This document shows, piece by piece, positions 1-8,388 of a stretch of DNA of 64,000 bases; the first letter of the stretch is position 1; each line of letters opens with the position of its first letter. This DNA comes from Burkholderiaceae bacterium DAT-1 (GTDB lineage: Bacteria; Pseudomonadota; Gammaproteobacteria; Burkholderiales; Chitinimonadaceae): positions 62,001 through 126,000 of the forward strand of contig JAHRBI010000001.1 of assembly GCA_019084025.1 (NCBI GenBank). Reading direction: 5' to 3'. Below the pieces are notes generated by a model. That model saw nothing but the letters and a program-made list of their open reading frames with translations, was not told the origin of the DNA and did not search any database. Made by a program: the position numbers and the translations under genes.

Positions 1-708
1 TGCCGCTGCCTCCATCATGGTGCGCCGCAAAGCGTCGAGATCGCCTGTAATCATCCGGGCCAGTAGGTAACCAAATACGATGCTCACCAACGCAGACAGT
101 ACAATCACACCATAAATAAGCTGACTCTGATGGCGATAGGTTGCATTCGCCGCCTCATACGCTGCGGCTGCTATCTTGATTTGCTTGGGCATGAGCTCAT
201 TGACATGATCCCGCAGCTTTTCATATTGCTTGATGTATTTGGGATAAATTGCCTTGGCGTCATCGATTTTCCCGTCGCGGATTGCGACAGAAAACGGTCC
301 AAGGCTGGTCTCGGCCATCTCGCGATACAGGACGGCAATGGTATCCACATCTGCCTTGAGATCGGGGGAAACCCGCCCATCCTGCAGCTTCTTGATGGCG
401 GAGCTCATTTCCTCGATCTTTTTCTGCAAACGCTCCGCACGTTCTTGCGGCGATCGATATGCACTTCCACTATCCATCGAATCCATCATGGCCTGCATGA
501 CGTCAATGCGGGTGCGAGGTACCAGCGCGCTCACTTTGGACAGTTCATATAGTGGCGCAGCACTACTGACGTAGACCGCCTCAACGCGATCCTTCAGTGC
601 CCCCATAGTCAGCAGCCCAACGATCGCGACTGCTGCAATTCCCAGCAAGGGAATGGCCAGCAAAAGCGATAGCTTGTGCTGCATTTTGAGATGTCGGACA
701 GCTTCCAT
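1..708 (-). CDS. Methyl-accepting chemotaxis protein, N-terminal part (3' end beyond window)
   Basis: The frame reads from an ATG at 708 without a stop to the window edge, giving 236 codons. A GGAG ribosome binding site lies a few bases upstream. The protein starts with a short basic segment and a membrane helix (about residues 12-35). A helical periplasmic region of the four-helix-bundle sensor type follows. A second membrane helix lies at about residues 196-217, and then what looks like the start of a HAMP linker. The missing part should hold the rest of HAMP and the methyl-accepting signalling domain. The inferred role is an inner-membrane chemoreceptor acting through CheW and CheA. The ligand cannot be told from the sequence. 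Confidence 0.88.
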   Translation of the reverse strand, partial: MEAVRHLKMQHKLSLLLAIPLLGIAAVAIVGLLTMGALKDRVEAVYVSSAAPLYELSKVSALVPRTRIDVMQAMMDSMDSGSAYRSPQERAERLQKKIEEMSSAIKKLQDGRVSPDLKADVDTIAVLYREMAETSLGPFSVAIRDGKIDDAKAIYPKYIKQYEKLRDHVNELMPKQIKIAAAAYEAANATYRHQSQLIYGVIVLSALVSIVFGYLLARMITGDLDALRRTMMEAAA

Positions 709-735
709 CACTCACTCCGCAAAACGCATACTCAT

Positions 736-749
736 TTCACTATAGTGAA
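736..749. promoter_or_regulatory. Perfect 14-bp palindrome ahead of the chemoreceptor gene
   Basis: TTCACTATAGTGAA reads the same on both strands and lies 27 bp upstream of the chemoreceptor start, between it and the corA-like gene. Its size and place suit a dimeric regulator's operator, but no matching regulator is seen nearby, and the site could be chance. Confidence 0.3.
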
Positions 750-794
750 GTTGATACAGTCTGCGAGTGACAATCGTGAATCTATCTGATCCTC

Positions 795-2114
795 TTACAA
801 AGGGGCTGATGGATGCTTCAGGTGTGACTTGAGTTTGCGTACTTCGAAATGCTTGACCGCGACATAAGTCGCCCAACCGACCAGCCCCGCGCCCAAACAG
901 AAAGCCCCATAAGCCACCGGCCAGGGTACGCCCTGAGTCATCATGGAAAATTCAGACATGCCACCAATACCAGCCAGCACATTGATCGGCATGAACACGA
1001 CGCCCAAAGCCGTCAGCTTGTTCACGCGCTGATTCTGATTGATGTTGATAAAACCGATTGTCGCATCCATCAGAAAGTTGATCTTATCGAACAGAAACGC
1101 GGTATGGCTATTCAGTGAATCAATATCGTTCAGCGTCTGGCGAGCGTCCTGAATCTGGCCATCAGTCAGCAAACGGCTGCGCATCAAAAATGAGATCGCG
1201 CGCTGGGTATCCAGAATATTGCTGCGAATGCGACCATTCAGATCCTCTTCTTCAGCGATGCTGGCCAGAATCGCAGCCGCTTCCTCATCGCTCATCTTCT
1301 CGCTCAGCACCTGTCTGCCGATTTTACCCAAGGTTGCATAAATGGCTTCCATGGCATCAGCCGAATACTCGACGTCGGCACCATAGAGATCGAGAATCAG
1401 ATCATAACAATCGGAGACGTAGCCGGGCTGACTGCTCGCCCGCAGGCGCTGCAAGCGGAACACCGGCAGTTCTTCATTACGTACAGAGAACAGAATGCCA
1501 TTGTGCAGCACAAACGCCACCGACACACTCCGCGAATCCCCTTCGCGATCCAGCAGAAAATTTGAACGCAGATGAATATCGCCTTCATCCGATCGCTGAA
1601 ACCGCGAACTGACTTCGAGATCGGTAGTTTCACCAGGAAACGGCAGATCTACACCAAAGTGCCACCCCACATAGGCCAGTTCGGCAGCTGTCGCCTTGAC
1701 CAGATCAATCCACAGTGGCTGCACACGCAACAAGTCAGCACGATTACGAATGGCAATCTGGCGCAACCTGCCATCCACCAGTTCGAATGCATGCAGCTGC
1801 CCTTCGGAAAACTCCGGCTCTTCCGGTCCAACCAGCAAAAGGCGCAAGGCATCCGGAAGCGTCCACAGTAATTCTTTACGACGCGCATCGGGAATATGGA
1901 TCCATAGTAGCTGGGCATCACCTTCGGCCAACTGCCCCAGCATATCGACCAATTCCATCGTTCGATATTTTTCCAGCAGGGCGGCCAATTCAGCGGAATG
2001 CTGACGATGTACAACATTTTCGACCAAGTCCTGCCGTGGCACATGATACTCATGCACCATGTGCTCAACCAATTTATGTTTTTGCAGCAGATTCTTGATA
2101 CGGTCCAACGACAT
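795..2114 (-). CDS. CorA-family divalent cation transporter with MgtE_N-like N-terminal domain
   Basis: The 439-residue protein is probably an inner-membrane Mg2+ (or other divalent metal) transporter. The start is ATG at 2114, which has GGGAG 9 bp upstream; an in-frame ATG at 2144 has no such site. Residues about 5-105 resemble the helical MgtE intracellular N domain. A long CorA-like cytoplasmic region follows. Two C-terminal membrane helices (about 375-395 and 403-425) end in a basic tail, as in CorA. The loop after the first helix reads GIGGMSEF, so the CorA signature GMN is GMS here. It shares the minus strand with the chemoreceptor downstream but has no obvious functional tie to it. The family call is firm; the ion is not. 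Confidence 0.85.
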   Translation of the reverse strand: MSLDRIKNLLQKHKLVEHMVHEYHVPRQDLVENVVHRQHSAELAALLEKYRTMELVDMLGQLAEGDAQLLWIHIPDARRKELLWTLPDALRLLLVGPEEPEFSEGQLHAFELVDGRLRQIAIRNRADLLRVQPLWIDLVKATAAELAYVGWHFGVDLPFPGETTDLEVSSRFQRSDEGDIHLRSNFLLDREGDSRSVSVAFVLHNGILFSVRNEELPVFRLQRLRASSQPGYVSDCYDLILDLYGADVEYSADAMEAIYATLGKIGRQVLSEKMSDEEAAAILASIAEEEDLNGRIRSNILDTQRAISFLMRSRLLTDGQIQDARQTLNDIDSLNSHTAFLFDKINFLMDATIGFININQNQRVNKLTALGVVFMPINVLAGIGGMSEFSMMTQGVPWPVAYGAFCLGAGLVGWATYVAVKHFEVRKLKSHLKHPSAPL

Positions 2115-2307
2115 CTTGCACTCCCGGCATACGCTCAGACACATGCCAGTCCGCGTCTTCAGACCGTTCTGGCATGTCCTGTATGGAAGGCAGATGATAC
2201 GTTAGAACGCGCATCCAAGCTTTGATGAAATGCGTCTGCATACAAAATTTGTGAGCGAATACACAGACACGGAATCACATCTATCCGGTCATCATCCGGT
2301 AACCCAA

Positions 2308-2331
2308 ACGACTGCCAGATTCGGCAGTCAC
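2308..2331 (-). terminator. Probable terminator of the M64 peptidase gene
   Basis: An inverted repeat (GACTGCC, 6-base loop, GGCAGTC) lies 20 bp after the peptidase stop. On the minus strand it is followed by a short T-containing run (CGTTTGGGTT). The weak T-tract keeps confidence moderate. Confidence 0.5.
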
Positions 2332-2349
2332 CCACCATCACGCCCTAGG

Positions 2350-3987
2350 TCAGGGCTTCGGGAAATTGTAGGTCACCGTATAGTTACCGCTACCACTGGC
2401 CGACACCACTCGTGCGTAGTAATACCCAGCCGTGCCCACATAGCTAATGGACTCGCTGGATCCTGCGTTACTACTCGACGCAACCTTTGTCCAGGTGCTT
2501 CCGTTCAACTTGTACAGCTCAAGGTTAAAGTTGGTTCCGCTCGGGCCGGTCAGGCTCACGCTGTACGTACCCGAACCGCCCTGCACATAATTTGGAGACG
2601 CCGACGGAACAAAAACCGATCCTCCCTGCGCCAGCGTGCCCGACTGCGTCACACCGCTCGAACTTGCGCCTGTATACATGGCAAATACTTTACGAGCCAA
2701 GCCTTCATTCACCGAATGCCATGGATATCCAAGCGTCCGCATCCGGGAATTCTCGGTGGGTCGATATTTCCCACTGGTACAATATTGCGCCCCCTGAAAA
2801 ACACCCACCGTGCCATTTGGATAAGCACCCGCAGCAGTAGGCACTGCGGTGGACGCAGCAATCAGGCTCCCCCACTTCACACTGCGCGTTGCCACTCTGG
2901 ACACATCGCCCTCAGTCGGCTCGGTGGAGAGATCGCAGGTACCGTAATCATATTCATCAGCGAGCTTGAATGCCGTATGGCCAATTTCATGCAAGGCAAT
3001 TTCGGTAGATTGCGCATTCATTGATAAAGTCGCAATATCTCCACCCGATCCGCCATATCGTGTTGAATTAGACACTACCACAATAATGTCCCGCGCATCA
3101 GGCGCTAGTACTGACCCCACAATATTCAGAACTTTGGTATCATTCATGCACAGTAATCGGTCAATTTTGTAACAATTAAACGCACCGTCCATCGCTGTAT
3201 CTTTAGTAATGCCTTTATCTGGCTCGGACACACCAGACTGATTACTTGCAACATCCACCCGACGCACATTCATTGAATTACGATTTGCTGCAAATAACGG
3301 ATCTGCCATGAATCCGGAAATCACCTTTTGTGCATCGGATTTCCACTTATCCATTTCAGCGGCAGTATATCCATCACCCACAAACACGTAATCCATGCGG
3401 GTTGCACTTGGCCCATTATCAATAATCGTCGTGGCTGTAGCTTTTGGCGTGGTAGTGGCTTGAGCACTTACATTACGTGACCGATTATTGCTATTCACAA
3501 GATTCTGCAATGCACTCCGATCAAAATGTGCGATCGGTGCACGATCAGCCGTCATGCCCTGACTGCCCAATACGCCAGGTTTAAACTTACCCATTCCCTG
3601 AGCGGGTACAACTTCTACACTAGTGATATTACTCGAAAAGGGAAGTGAAACTTCAAAAACGCCACTCGGCCTATGAATGGTGCCTGAATGCGCAACCTTA
3701 CCCGTTTGTGGATCAAAGGCCTCGACATGAATCTGCGTGCCGTCTTTAACCGATGTTTCATGAACAATTTTGCCATTTACATCCTTGGCGATGACACGCC
3801 AAACCGCCCCTTCCAAATGGTCTGGCTGGGTAGGACTCAGTGCGAATTGGCCAGTCTCTGCGCGCAAAGCCGAAAATGCCAATCCATCCTTATGATCCGA
3901 ATACCCCAGTCGGATAGAAATATTATCAGCCAGCGTTTGCGTACCAAACATGGCAAGCGCCAAAAGAGGAAGCGAAAATTGTCTCAT
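2350..3987 (-). CDS. Secreted M64-family zinc metallopeptidase with C-terminal PPC-like domain
   Basis: This 545-residue exported protease has a signal peptide at residues 1-20 (hydrophobic core LLALAMFG, cleavage after TLA). An N-terminal beta-rich region precedes the catalytic domain (about 185-430). The catalytic domain holds the M64 zinc motif HEIGHTAFKLADEYDYG (two His and the catalytic Glu), in a family named after an IgA-cleaving enzyme. The last ~100 residues look like a bacterial pre-peptidase C-terminal (PPC) beta domain, common in secreted hydrolases. Flanking gene-free DNA and a lone position suggest a monocistronic accessory gene. The substrate is unknown; the IgA name should not be taken as function here. 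Confidence 0.88.
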   Translation of the reverse strand: MRQFSLPLLALAMFGTQTLADNISIRLGYSDHKDGLAFSALRAETGQFALSPTQPDHLEGAVWRVIAKDVNGKIVHETSVKDGTQIHVEAFDPQTGKVAHSGTIHRPSGVFEVSLPFSSNITSVEVVPAQGMGKFKPGVLGSQGMTADRAPIAHFDRSALQNLVNSNNRSRNVSAQATTTPKATATTIIDNGPSATRMDYVFVGDGYTAAEMDKWKSDAQKVISGFMADPLFAANRNSMNVRRVDVASNQSGVSEPDKGITKDTAMDGAFNCYKIDRLLCMNDTKVLNIVGSVLAPDARDIIVVVSNSTRYGGSGGDIATLSMNAQSTEIALHEIGHTAFKLADEYDYGTCDLSTEPTEGDVSRVATRSVKWGSLIAASTAVPTAAGAYPNGTVGVFQGAQYCTSGKYRPTENSRMRTLGYPWHSVNEGLARKVFAMYTGASSSGVTQSGTLAQGGSVFVPSASPNYVQGGSGTYSVSLTGPSGTNFNLELYKLNGSTWTKVASSSNAGSSESISYVGTAGYYYARVVSASGSGNYTVTYNFPKP

Positions 3988-4573
3988 GATGTACCCGTTT
4001 TGATTGCGTTGGCCTATTGCATTAAGACTAGGATTAGCTGTTCGTACATCGATATCGACCGAATATCACATATTTATTTAAATGAATTTCAGCCTTTAAA
4101 ATCTCCATTCGGCTCACAACAGCGTTTTCCCGCATCAACCTAAATCACTCACACCACTTTCCTCGAGCCTGTACCAGGCAGGTGGATTGATCATCCGCTG
4201 CGGTGATGAAAAAGCAGTCAGCTGACACTCAGATGCAAGGAAAGACTAACATTTGAGTTCAAAAAGATAAAAATATCGCAACGAAACGACGTATATATTG
4301 TTGCAATTTCAGAACAACGAAATGTATGACAAATAGCTGCAGGCGCGGCCAGCCGCCATTTGCAGGGAGAAACATCCAGTCGCACCAGCGCAACGCAAGC
4401 TAGGTGATTTTGAAAGCCTATTGACAGCTGCTACCACCCCGCCCCCGATAATCGCATTCGATCATCGCAGCGCCTCAGTAACGGTCTTCTTCGCGTTGCG
4501 GTTAGATGGGCTTAGGATCGTGACCGAAGATGAGTCCAACCAGCATCTTTAAGGACTGGCGCCGCGATTCAGG
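3988..4573. other. Gene-free AT-richer stretch upstream of the peptidase gene and integrase remnant
   Basis: No convincing reading frame is seen. The part near 3988-4140 should hold the peptidase promoter, but no clear -35/-10 pair stands out. The stretch near 4280-4320 has imperfect GCAAC/GTTGC inverted pieces. From about 4500 the sequence drifts into what may be further degraded integrase coding DNA. Confidence 0.5.
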
Positions 4574-5145
4574 TTGGTTGCAAACGGTACCGATCCGATT
4601 GAACAAGAACGATGCAAACAGAAAGTCATCGAAGCTCAGCACAAATCTGATGTGGGTGGTGCAGACGTAGAGCGTGATCGTGTATTGAGCAAAGAAGAAA
4701 TTCTTCTACTAGCCGAACGCGTACCCGCTAAAGGCCAACACAATATTGCCGGACTCGCCCGACTGGAACTTCCGACTCAGGTTGCCATCTGGCTGGCTCT
4801 CAGTACCATGAGCCGGATTGGTTTACTCAGTATGATGCGCTGGCAGAATATCGACTTCGATAAGCAAACTGGTTGATCCCGGATAAACATGCCATCGGTG
4901 ATCGCCAACGCAACGAACATATGCAAAAAGCGCGACAAGCTCATCGACAGCCTGTCGCTATCTAGTGGGCGAACGTGGCATCCACTGCGACGTCATCGAA
5001 AAATGCCTTGGTCACAGCGAGGAAAACAAGGTGAAACGTATTGATCAGCGTGCTGAGTTGCTGGCGGATCAGATCGGTAGGCTGCATTTAGGCAATTGGA
5101 CGAAGAGTTGTGGCGGTTGCTCATGCCCCCTACCGTGGAAGCCGA
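4574..5145 (+). pseudogene. Decayed P4-type tyrosine integrase
   Basis: Three broken pieces match the order of a prophage or island integrase. The first (4574-4876) reads like the core-binding to catalytic boundary, with VANGTDPIEQER and then LSTMSRIGLLSMMRW, which contains the first catalytic Arg. It stops just after the DIDF-like strand. A short out-of-frame piece follows. From 4965, a segment with GERGIHCDVIEKCLGH and NKVKRIDQRAELL resembles the family C-terminus. The N-terminal arm-binding domain, the HxxR stretch and the Tyr region are missing or scrambled. It cannot be active and marks an old integration event. Confidence 0.72.
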
Positions 5146-5293
5146 GATACACGCTGAAAATGATAAGGCATAAATACATATAAAATCAATGCGTTACTTC
5201 ATTATGTTTCACCAGCATGCTTTATGCCACACCACATCCCATGTCGATTTAGCGAAATTGAGAGTCTTTAAGCAGCAATCGTAGAGCACCGGG

Positions 5294-5323
5294 GATAAAG
5301 TCGGCCCTGAGGCCGACTTTAGC
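5294..5323 (-). terminator. Rho-independent terminator of the metY operon
   Basis: A perfect 11-bp stem (TAAAGTCGGCC / GGCCGACTTTA, 4-base loop) begins about 20 bp after the metY stop and ends the sulfur operon on the minus strand. The T-run is short (TTTA). Confidence 0.75.
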
Positions 5324-5339
5324 TTAAATTTTAATCACA

Positions 5340-6611
5340 TCAGGCATGTTCAAGCGCCTGCTCAAGATCAGCCAGAATGTCATCGATATGCTCGATACCG
5401 ATGGACAAACGAACCATATCTTCGGTGACCCCGGCCTTCTTGAGTTCCTCCGGCGACAGCTGGCGGTGGGTGGTCGATGCAGGATGGGTGGCCAGACTCT
5501 TGGCGTCGCCAATATTCACCAGTCGCGTAATCAATTTAAGCGCATCCTGGAAGCGTGCCCCCGCATCGCGCCCGCCCTTGATGCCAAAGGTCAGCAAACC
5601 GGAACTCTTGCCTCCGAACTGTGATTGCACCAGATGATGCGAGGGATGTTCAGGCAGGCCTGCGTAGTTCACCCACTCCACTTTCGGGTGCTTTTGCAGG
5701 AACTGTGCGGTTTTCAGGGCATTTTCGCCGTGGCGCTCCATGCGCAAGGCCAGTGTTTCCAGCCCTTGCAGAATCAGGAATGCATTGAACGGTGACAGGG
5801 AGGCTCCCATATTGCGCAGCGGTACAGTACGTGCACGACCAATGAAGGCCGCCGGGCCCAGTGCCTCGGTATAGACCACGCCGTGGTAGCTGACTTCCGG
5901 CTCGTTCAGGCGACGGAAGCGGGTCTTGTGTTCTGCCCAGGGGAATTTGCCGGAGTCGACCAGAATCCCGCCAATGCTGTTGCCGTGTCCGCCGATGTAT
6001 TTGGTGAGCGAATGCACCACGATGTCGGCACCGAAGTCGAAGGGGCGGAACAGATAGGGCGTCGCCACAGTATTGTCGACAATCAGCGGCAAGCCTGCGG
6101 CATGCGCCACCTTGGCAAAGCGGGCAATATCGACTACGTTGCCCAGCGGATTACCGATGGATTCAGCGAAGACAGCCTTGGTGCGATCGTTGGCCAGCAA
6201 GGCTACTTGCTCGGGCTCGTTTGGATTAACAAACTTCACTTCGATGCCGTATTGCGGCAGCGTATGTGCAAAGAGGTTGTAGGTGCCACCATACAGCGTG
6301 CTGGTGGCAATGATGTTGTCGCCAGCCTCGGCAATCGTCAGGATGGCATAGGTGATGGCGGCCTGACCGGAAGCTAAAGCCAGTGCCCCTACCCCGCCCT
6401 CGAGTGCGGCGATGCGTTGCTCCAGAACGTCATTGGTGGGATTCATGATGCGGCTGTAGATGTTGCCCGCCACTTTCAAATCAAAGAGGTCGGCACCATG
6501 CTGCGTGCTATCGAAGGCATAGCTCGCCGTCTGATAGATCGGCACGGCAACGGCGCGGGTGGTCGGATCCGGACTGTATCCGCCATGGATGCTCAAGGTA
6601 TCAAACTTCAT
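5340..6611 (-). CDS. metY: O-acetylhomoserine aminocarboxypropyltransferase (sulfhydrylase)
   Basis: The 423-residue PLP enzyme belongs to the Cys/Met metabolism fold-type I family and is expected to make homocysteine from O-acetylhomoserine and sulfide. The N-terminus (FDTLSIHGGYSPDP) and the PLP-lysine motif HSLTKYIGGHG (about residue 205) are clear. The length and the insert after that motif (KFPWAEHKTRF) fit MetY rather than the shorter MetB/MetZ. It is the last gene of the cbs-cgl-methyltransferase-metY run, 25 bp after the methyltransferase stop, with a terminator behind it. Use of O-succinylhomoserine cannot be excluded. Confidence 0.93.
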   Translation of the reverse strand: MKFDTLSIHGGYSPDPTTRAVAVPIYQTASYAFDSTQHGADLFDLKVAGNIYSRIMNPTNDVLEQRIAALEGGVGALALASGQAAITYAILTIAEAGDNIIATSTLYGGTYNLFAHTLPQYGIEVKFVNPNEPEQVALLANDRTKAVFAESIGNPLGNVVDIARFAKVAHAAGLPLIVDNTVATPYLFRPFDFGADIVVHSLTKYIGGHGNSIGGILVDSGKFPWAEHKTRFRRLNEPEVSYHGVVYTEALGPAAFIGRARTVPLRNMGASLSPFNAFLILQGLETLALRMERHGENALKTAQFLQKHPKVEWVNYAGLPEHPSHHLVQSQFGGKSSGLLTFGIKGGRDAGARFQDALKLITRLVNIGDAKSLATHPASTTHRQLSPEELKKAGVTEDMVRLSIGIEHIDDILADLEQALEHA

Positions 6612-6636
6612 GGTGCTCGCCTCGCTTGGTTTGGTG

Positions 6637-7215
6637 TTAAATGGAATGCGTTTCGGGTAAGGATTTCTGTTTGATTCGGGACAATACCCACAGCCGGGCG
6701 GGCGGTACGTTCAGCCATACCCGTCCCGCTGGCTGCCAATGCGCGCCATCCGGCGCTGGAAATGGCGCACTTCTGCCGTAGCTGAACTGGATCACCTGAC
6801 CGCCGCCGATGACATAGCGGGCCAGCTTGCGCTGGATCGGCAAGGATTGTTCTGCGCTGAGCGATCGCCAGGGAATGGAAGACACCAGCACACTGTTCTG
6901 CGGACGTGGGGCCAGTTTGCCTAGTACATGTTCGAGCTGTTCGTGCACGATGTGCAGATCAGGGAAACGCCTGCGCAGCGTGTCGGCCAGATCGGCATCG
7001 CGCTCGATCACGGTCAGCCGATCCGGACCAAAATACGCGAGCAGCGCAGCCGTGAGCGCACCCGTCCCAGCGCCAGCTTCGATGATCGGGCCACCACAAT
7101 CCAGCGACACCGCCAGGCTGAGCACGCGGTTCGCCAGAAAGCGGGAAGAAGGAAGAAGCGTCCCGACCTGCCCCGGCGATTTGCCGAGGGCGCGAATCAG
7201 TGTCAGATCAAGCAT
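6637..7215 (-). CDS. SAM-dependent methyltransferase, rRNA-dimethylase/phospholipid-methyltransferase-like
   Basis: The 192-residue protein has a class I methyltransferase fold. Motif I, IIEAGAGTGALTAALL, lies at about residues 43-58, followed by the acidic strand end VIERD. The region VSSIPWRSL (about 109-117) sits where KsgA/Erm enzymes and PmtA-like phospholipid N-methyltransferases carry a catalytic NxP/[NS]xP[FWY] motif. The ATG at 7215 overlaps the upstream cgl stop by 8 bp, which suggests translational coupling. A TTG at 7242 is also possible. It sits inside a sulfur amino acid operon, so a link to SAM use is suggestive. The substrate is unknown. Confidence 0.75.
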   Translation of the reverse strand: MLDLTLIRALGKSPGQVGTLLPSSRFLANRVLSLAVSLDCGGPIIEAGAGTGALTAALLAYFGPDRLTVIERDADLADTLRRRFPDLHIVHEQLEHVLGKLAPRPQNSVLVSSIPWRSLSAEQSLPIQRKLARYVIGGGQVIQFSYGRSAPFPAPDGAHWQPAGRVWLNVPPARLWVLSRIKQKSLPETHSI

Positions 7216-8377
7216 GGGATGCGCCCGCTGCGAGTGCGGCAAACCCGCCTTCCAGGTCGCGCTTCAGATCATCGATATGCTCGACGCCGACTGACAGTCG
7301 CAGTAAATTCGGCCCAATGCCGCGCCGCAAGCGATCTGCCTCCGGAATTGACGCATGCGTCATCGCCCACGGCAGATTCACCAGGCTTTCCACGCCGCCC
7401 AGACTCTCGGCCAAGGTAAATACCTTGAGCGCCGCCAGGAATCGCCGGACGCCCGCTTCATCTGCCTTGAGCCGCACAGACACAATCCCGCTGAAGCCGT
7501 TAGGGAACTGTTTCCGAGCCAGCGCCGCTTGCGGATGACTTGCCAGCCCCGGAAAAATAACCGAATCCACATCATCATGCGCTTCCAGCCACTCAGCCAA
7601 GGCTTGTGTATTGCTGCTGTGCCGTTGCATGCGCAGTGGAAGGGTTTTCAGGCCGCGCAAGGCCAGAAAACTGGAGAATGGATCAAGAATGCCGCCCACC
7701 GCGTTTTGCAAATAGCCTACGCGTTCGGCCAGTTCAGGCGTGCGCACGATGAGTGCGCCGCCGATCACATCGGAATGCCCATTGAGATATTTGGTCACCG
7801 AATGCAGCACAATATCTGCACCGTACTGCAAGGGCTGCAGCAGATACGGCGTCGCAAACGTCGCATCCACCACCACCAGCGCACCAACCTTGTGTGCAGC
7901 ATCGATCGTCGCCCGCAGATCCACTACTTTAAGCAGCGGATTGGTTGGAATTTCCACCCAGACCAAGCGCGTCGCGGGCGTGATCGCATTGACAATGGCA
8001 TGTGTATCGTCTGCCGCTGCATACGTGACTTTCAGCTGCGCGGTACGATTGCGGACGCGCTCGAACAATCGCCAGGCCCCGCCATACAAATCGTCTACGG
8101 CCACAACCTCGCTGCCGGCATCAAGCAATTCCAGTACCGTGGACATGGCCGCCAGACCGGAAGCAAACGCAAAGCCGGCCGCACCACCTTCGAGTTCTGC
8201 CAGCGCTTTCTCGAAGGCACCGCGAGTGGGGTTGCCGCTACGGGCGTATTCATATCCACTATGCTCGCCCGGTGCACGCTGTGCATAGGTCGAACTCGGA
8301 TAAATGGGGGGCATCACCGCGCCGGTTGCATCCGGGGTGTAACCTGCGTGGACAGCAAGGGTATCAAGATGTGACAT
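7208..8377 (-). CDS. Cystathionine gamma-lyase / gamma-synthase (PLP enzyme)
   Basis: The 389-residue enzyme is of the Cys/Met metabolism PLP family. Visible marks are TLAVHAGYTPD at the N-terminus, the cofactor-binding region around YARSGNPTR, the Schiff-base lysine in HSVTKYLNGHSDV (about residue 200), and ESLGGVESL near the C-terminus. Its place 11 bp after a cystathionine beta-synthase favours the lyase (reverse transsulfuration: homocysteine to cystathionine to cysteine). The closely related gamma-synthase (MetB) cannot be separated by eye. It overlaps the next gene by 8 bp. Confidence 0.88.
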   Translation of the reverse strand: MSHLDTLAVHAGYTPDATGAVMPPIYPSSTYAQRAPGEHSGYEYARSGNPTRGAFEKALAELEGGAAGFAFASGLAAMSTVLELLDAGSEVVAVDDLYGGAWRLFERVRNRTAQLKVTYAAADDTHAIVNAITPATRLVWVEIPTNPLLKVVDLRATIDAAHKVGALVVVDATFATPYLLQPLQYGADIVLHSVTKYLNGHSDVIGGALIVRTPELAERVGYLQNAVGGILDPFSSFLALRGLKTLPLRMQRHSSNTQALAEWLEAHDDVDSVIFPGLASHPQAALARKQFPNGFSGIVSVRLKADEAGVRRFLAALKVFTLAESLGGVESLVNLPWAMTHASIPEADRLRRGIGPNLLRLSVGVEHIDDLKRDLEGGFAALAAGASHA

Positions 8378-8388
8378 CAGTCTTCCCC

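Noticed and set aside
4144-4500. Possible small gene or attachment site in the gene-free stretch
   Set aside because: No frame has both a start with a ribosome binding site and protein-like composition, and no long direct repeat matching a tRNA end was found by eye.
7355-8374. A 339-residue plus-strand frame opposite the cystathionine enzyme gene
   Set aside because: Antisense shadow; the minus-strand protein has the full PLP enzyme motifs.
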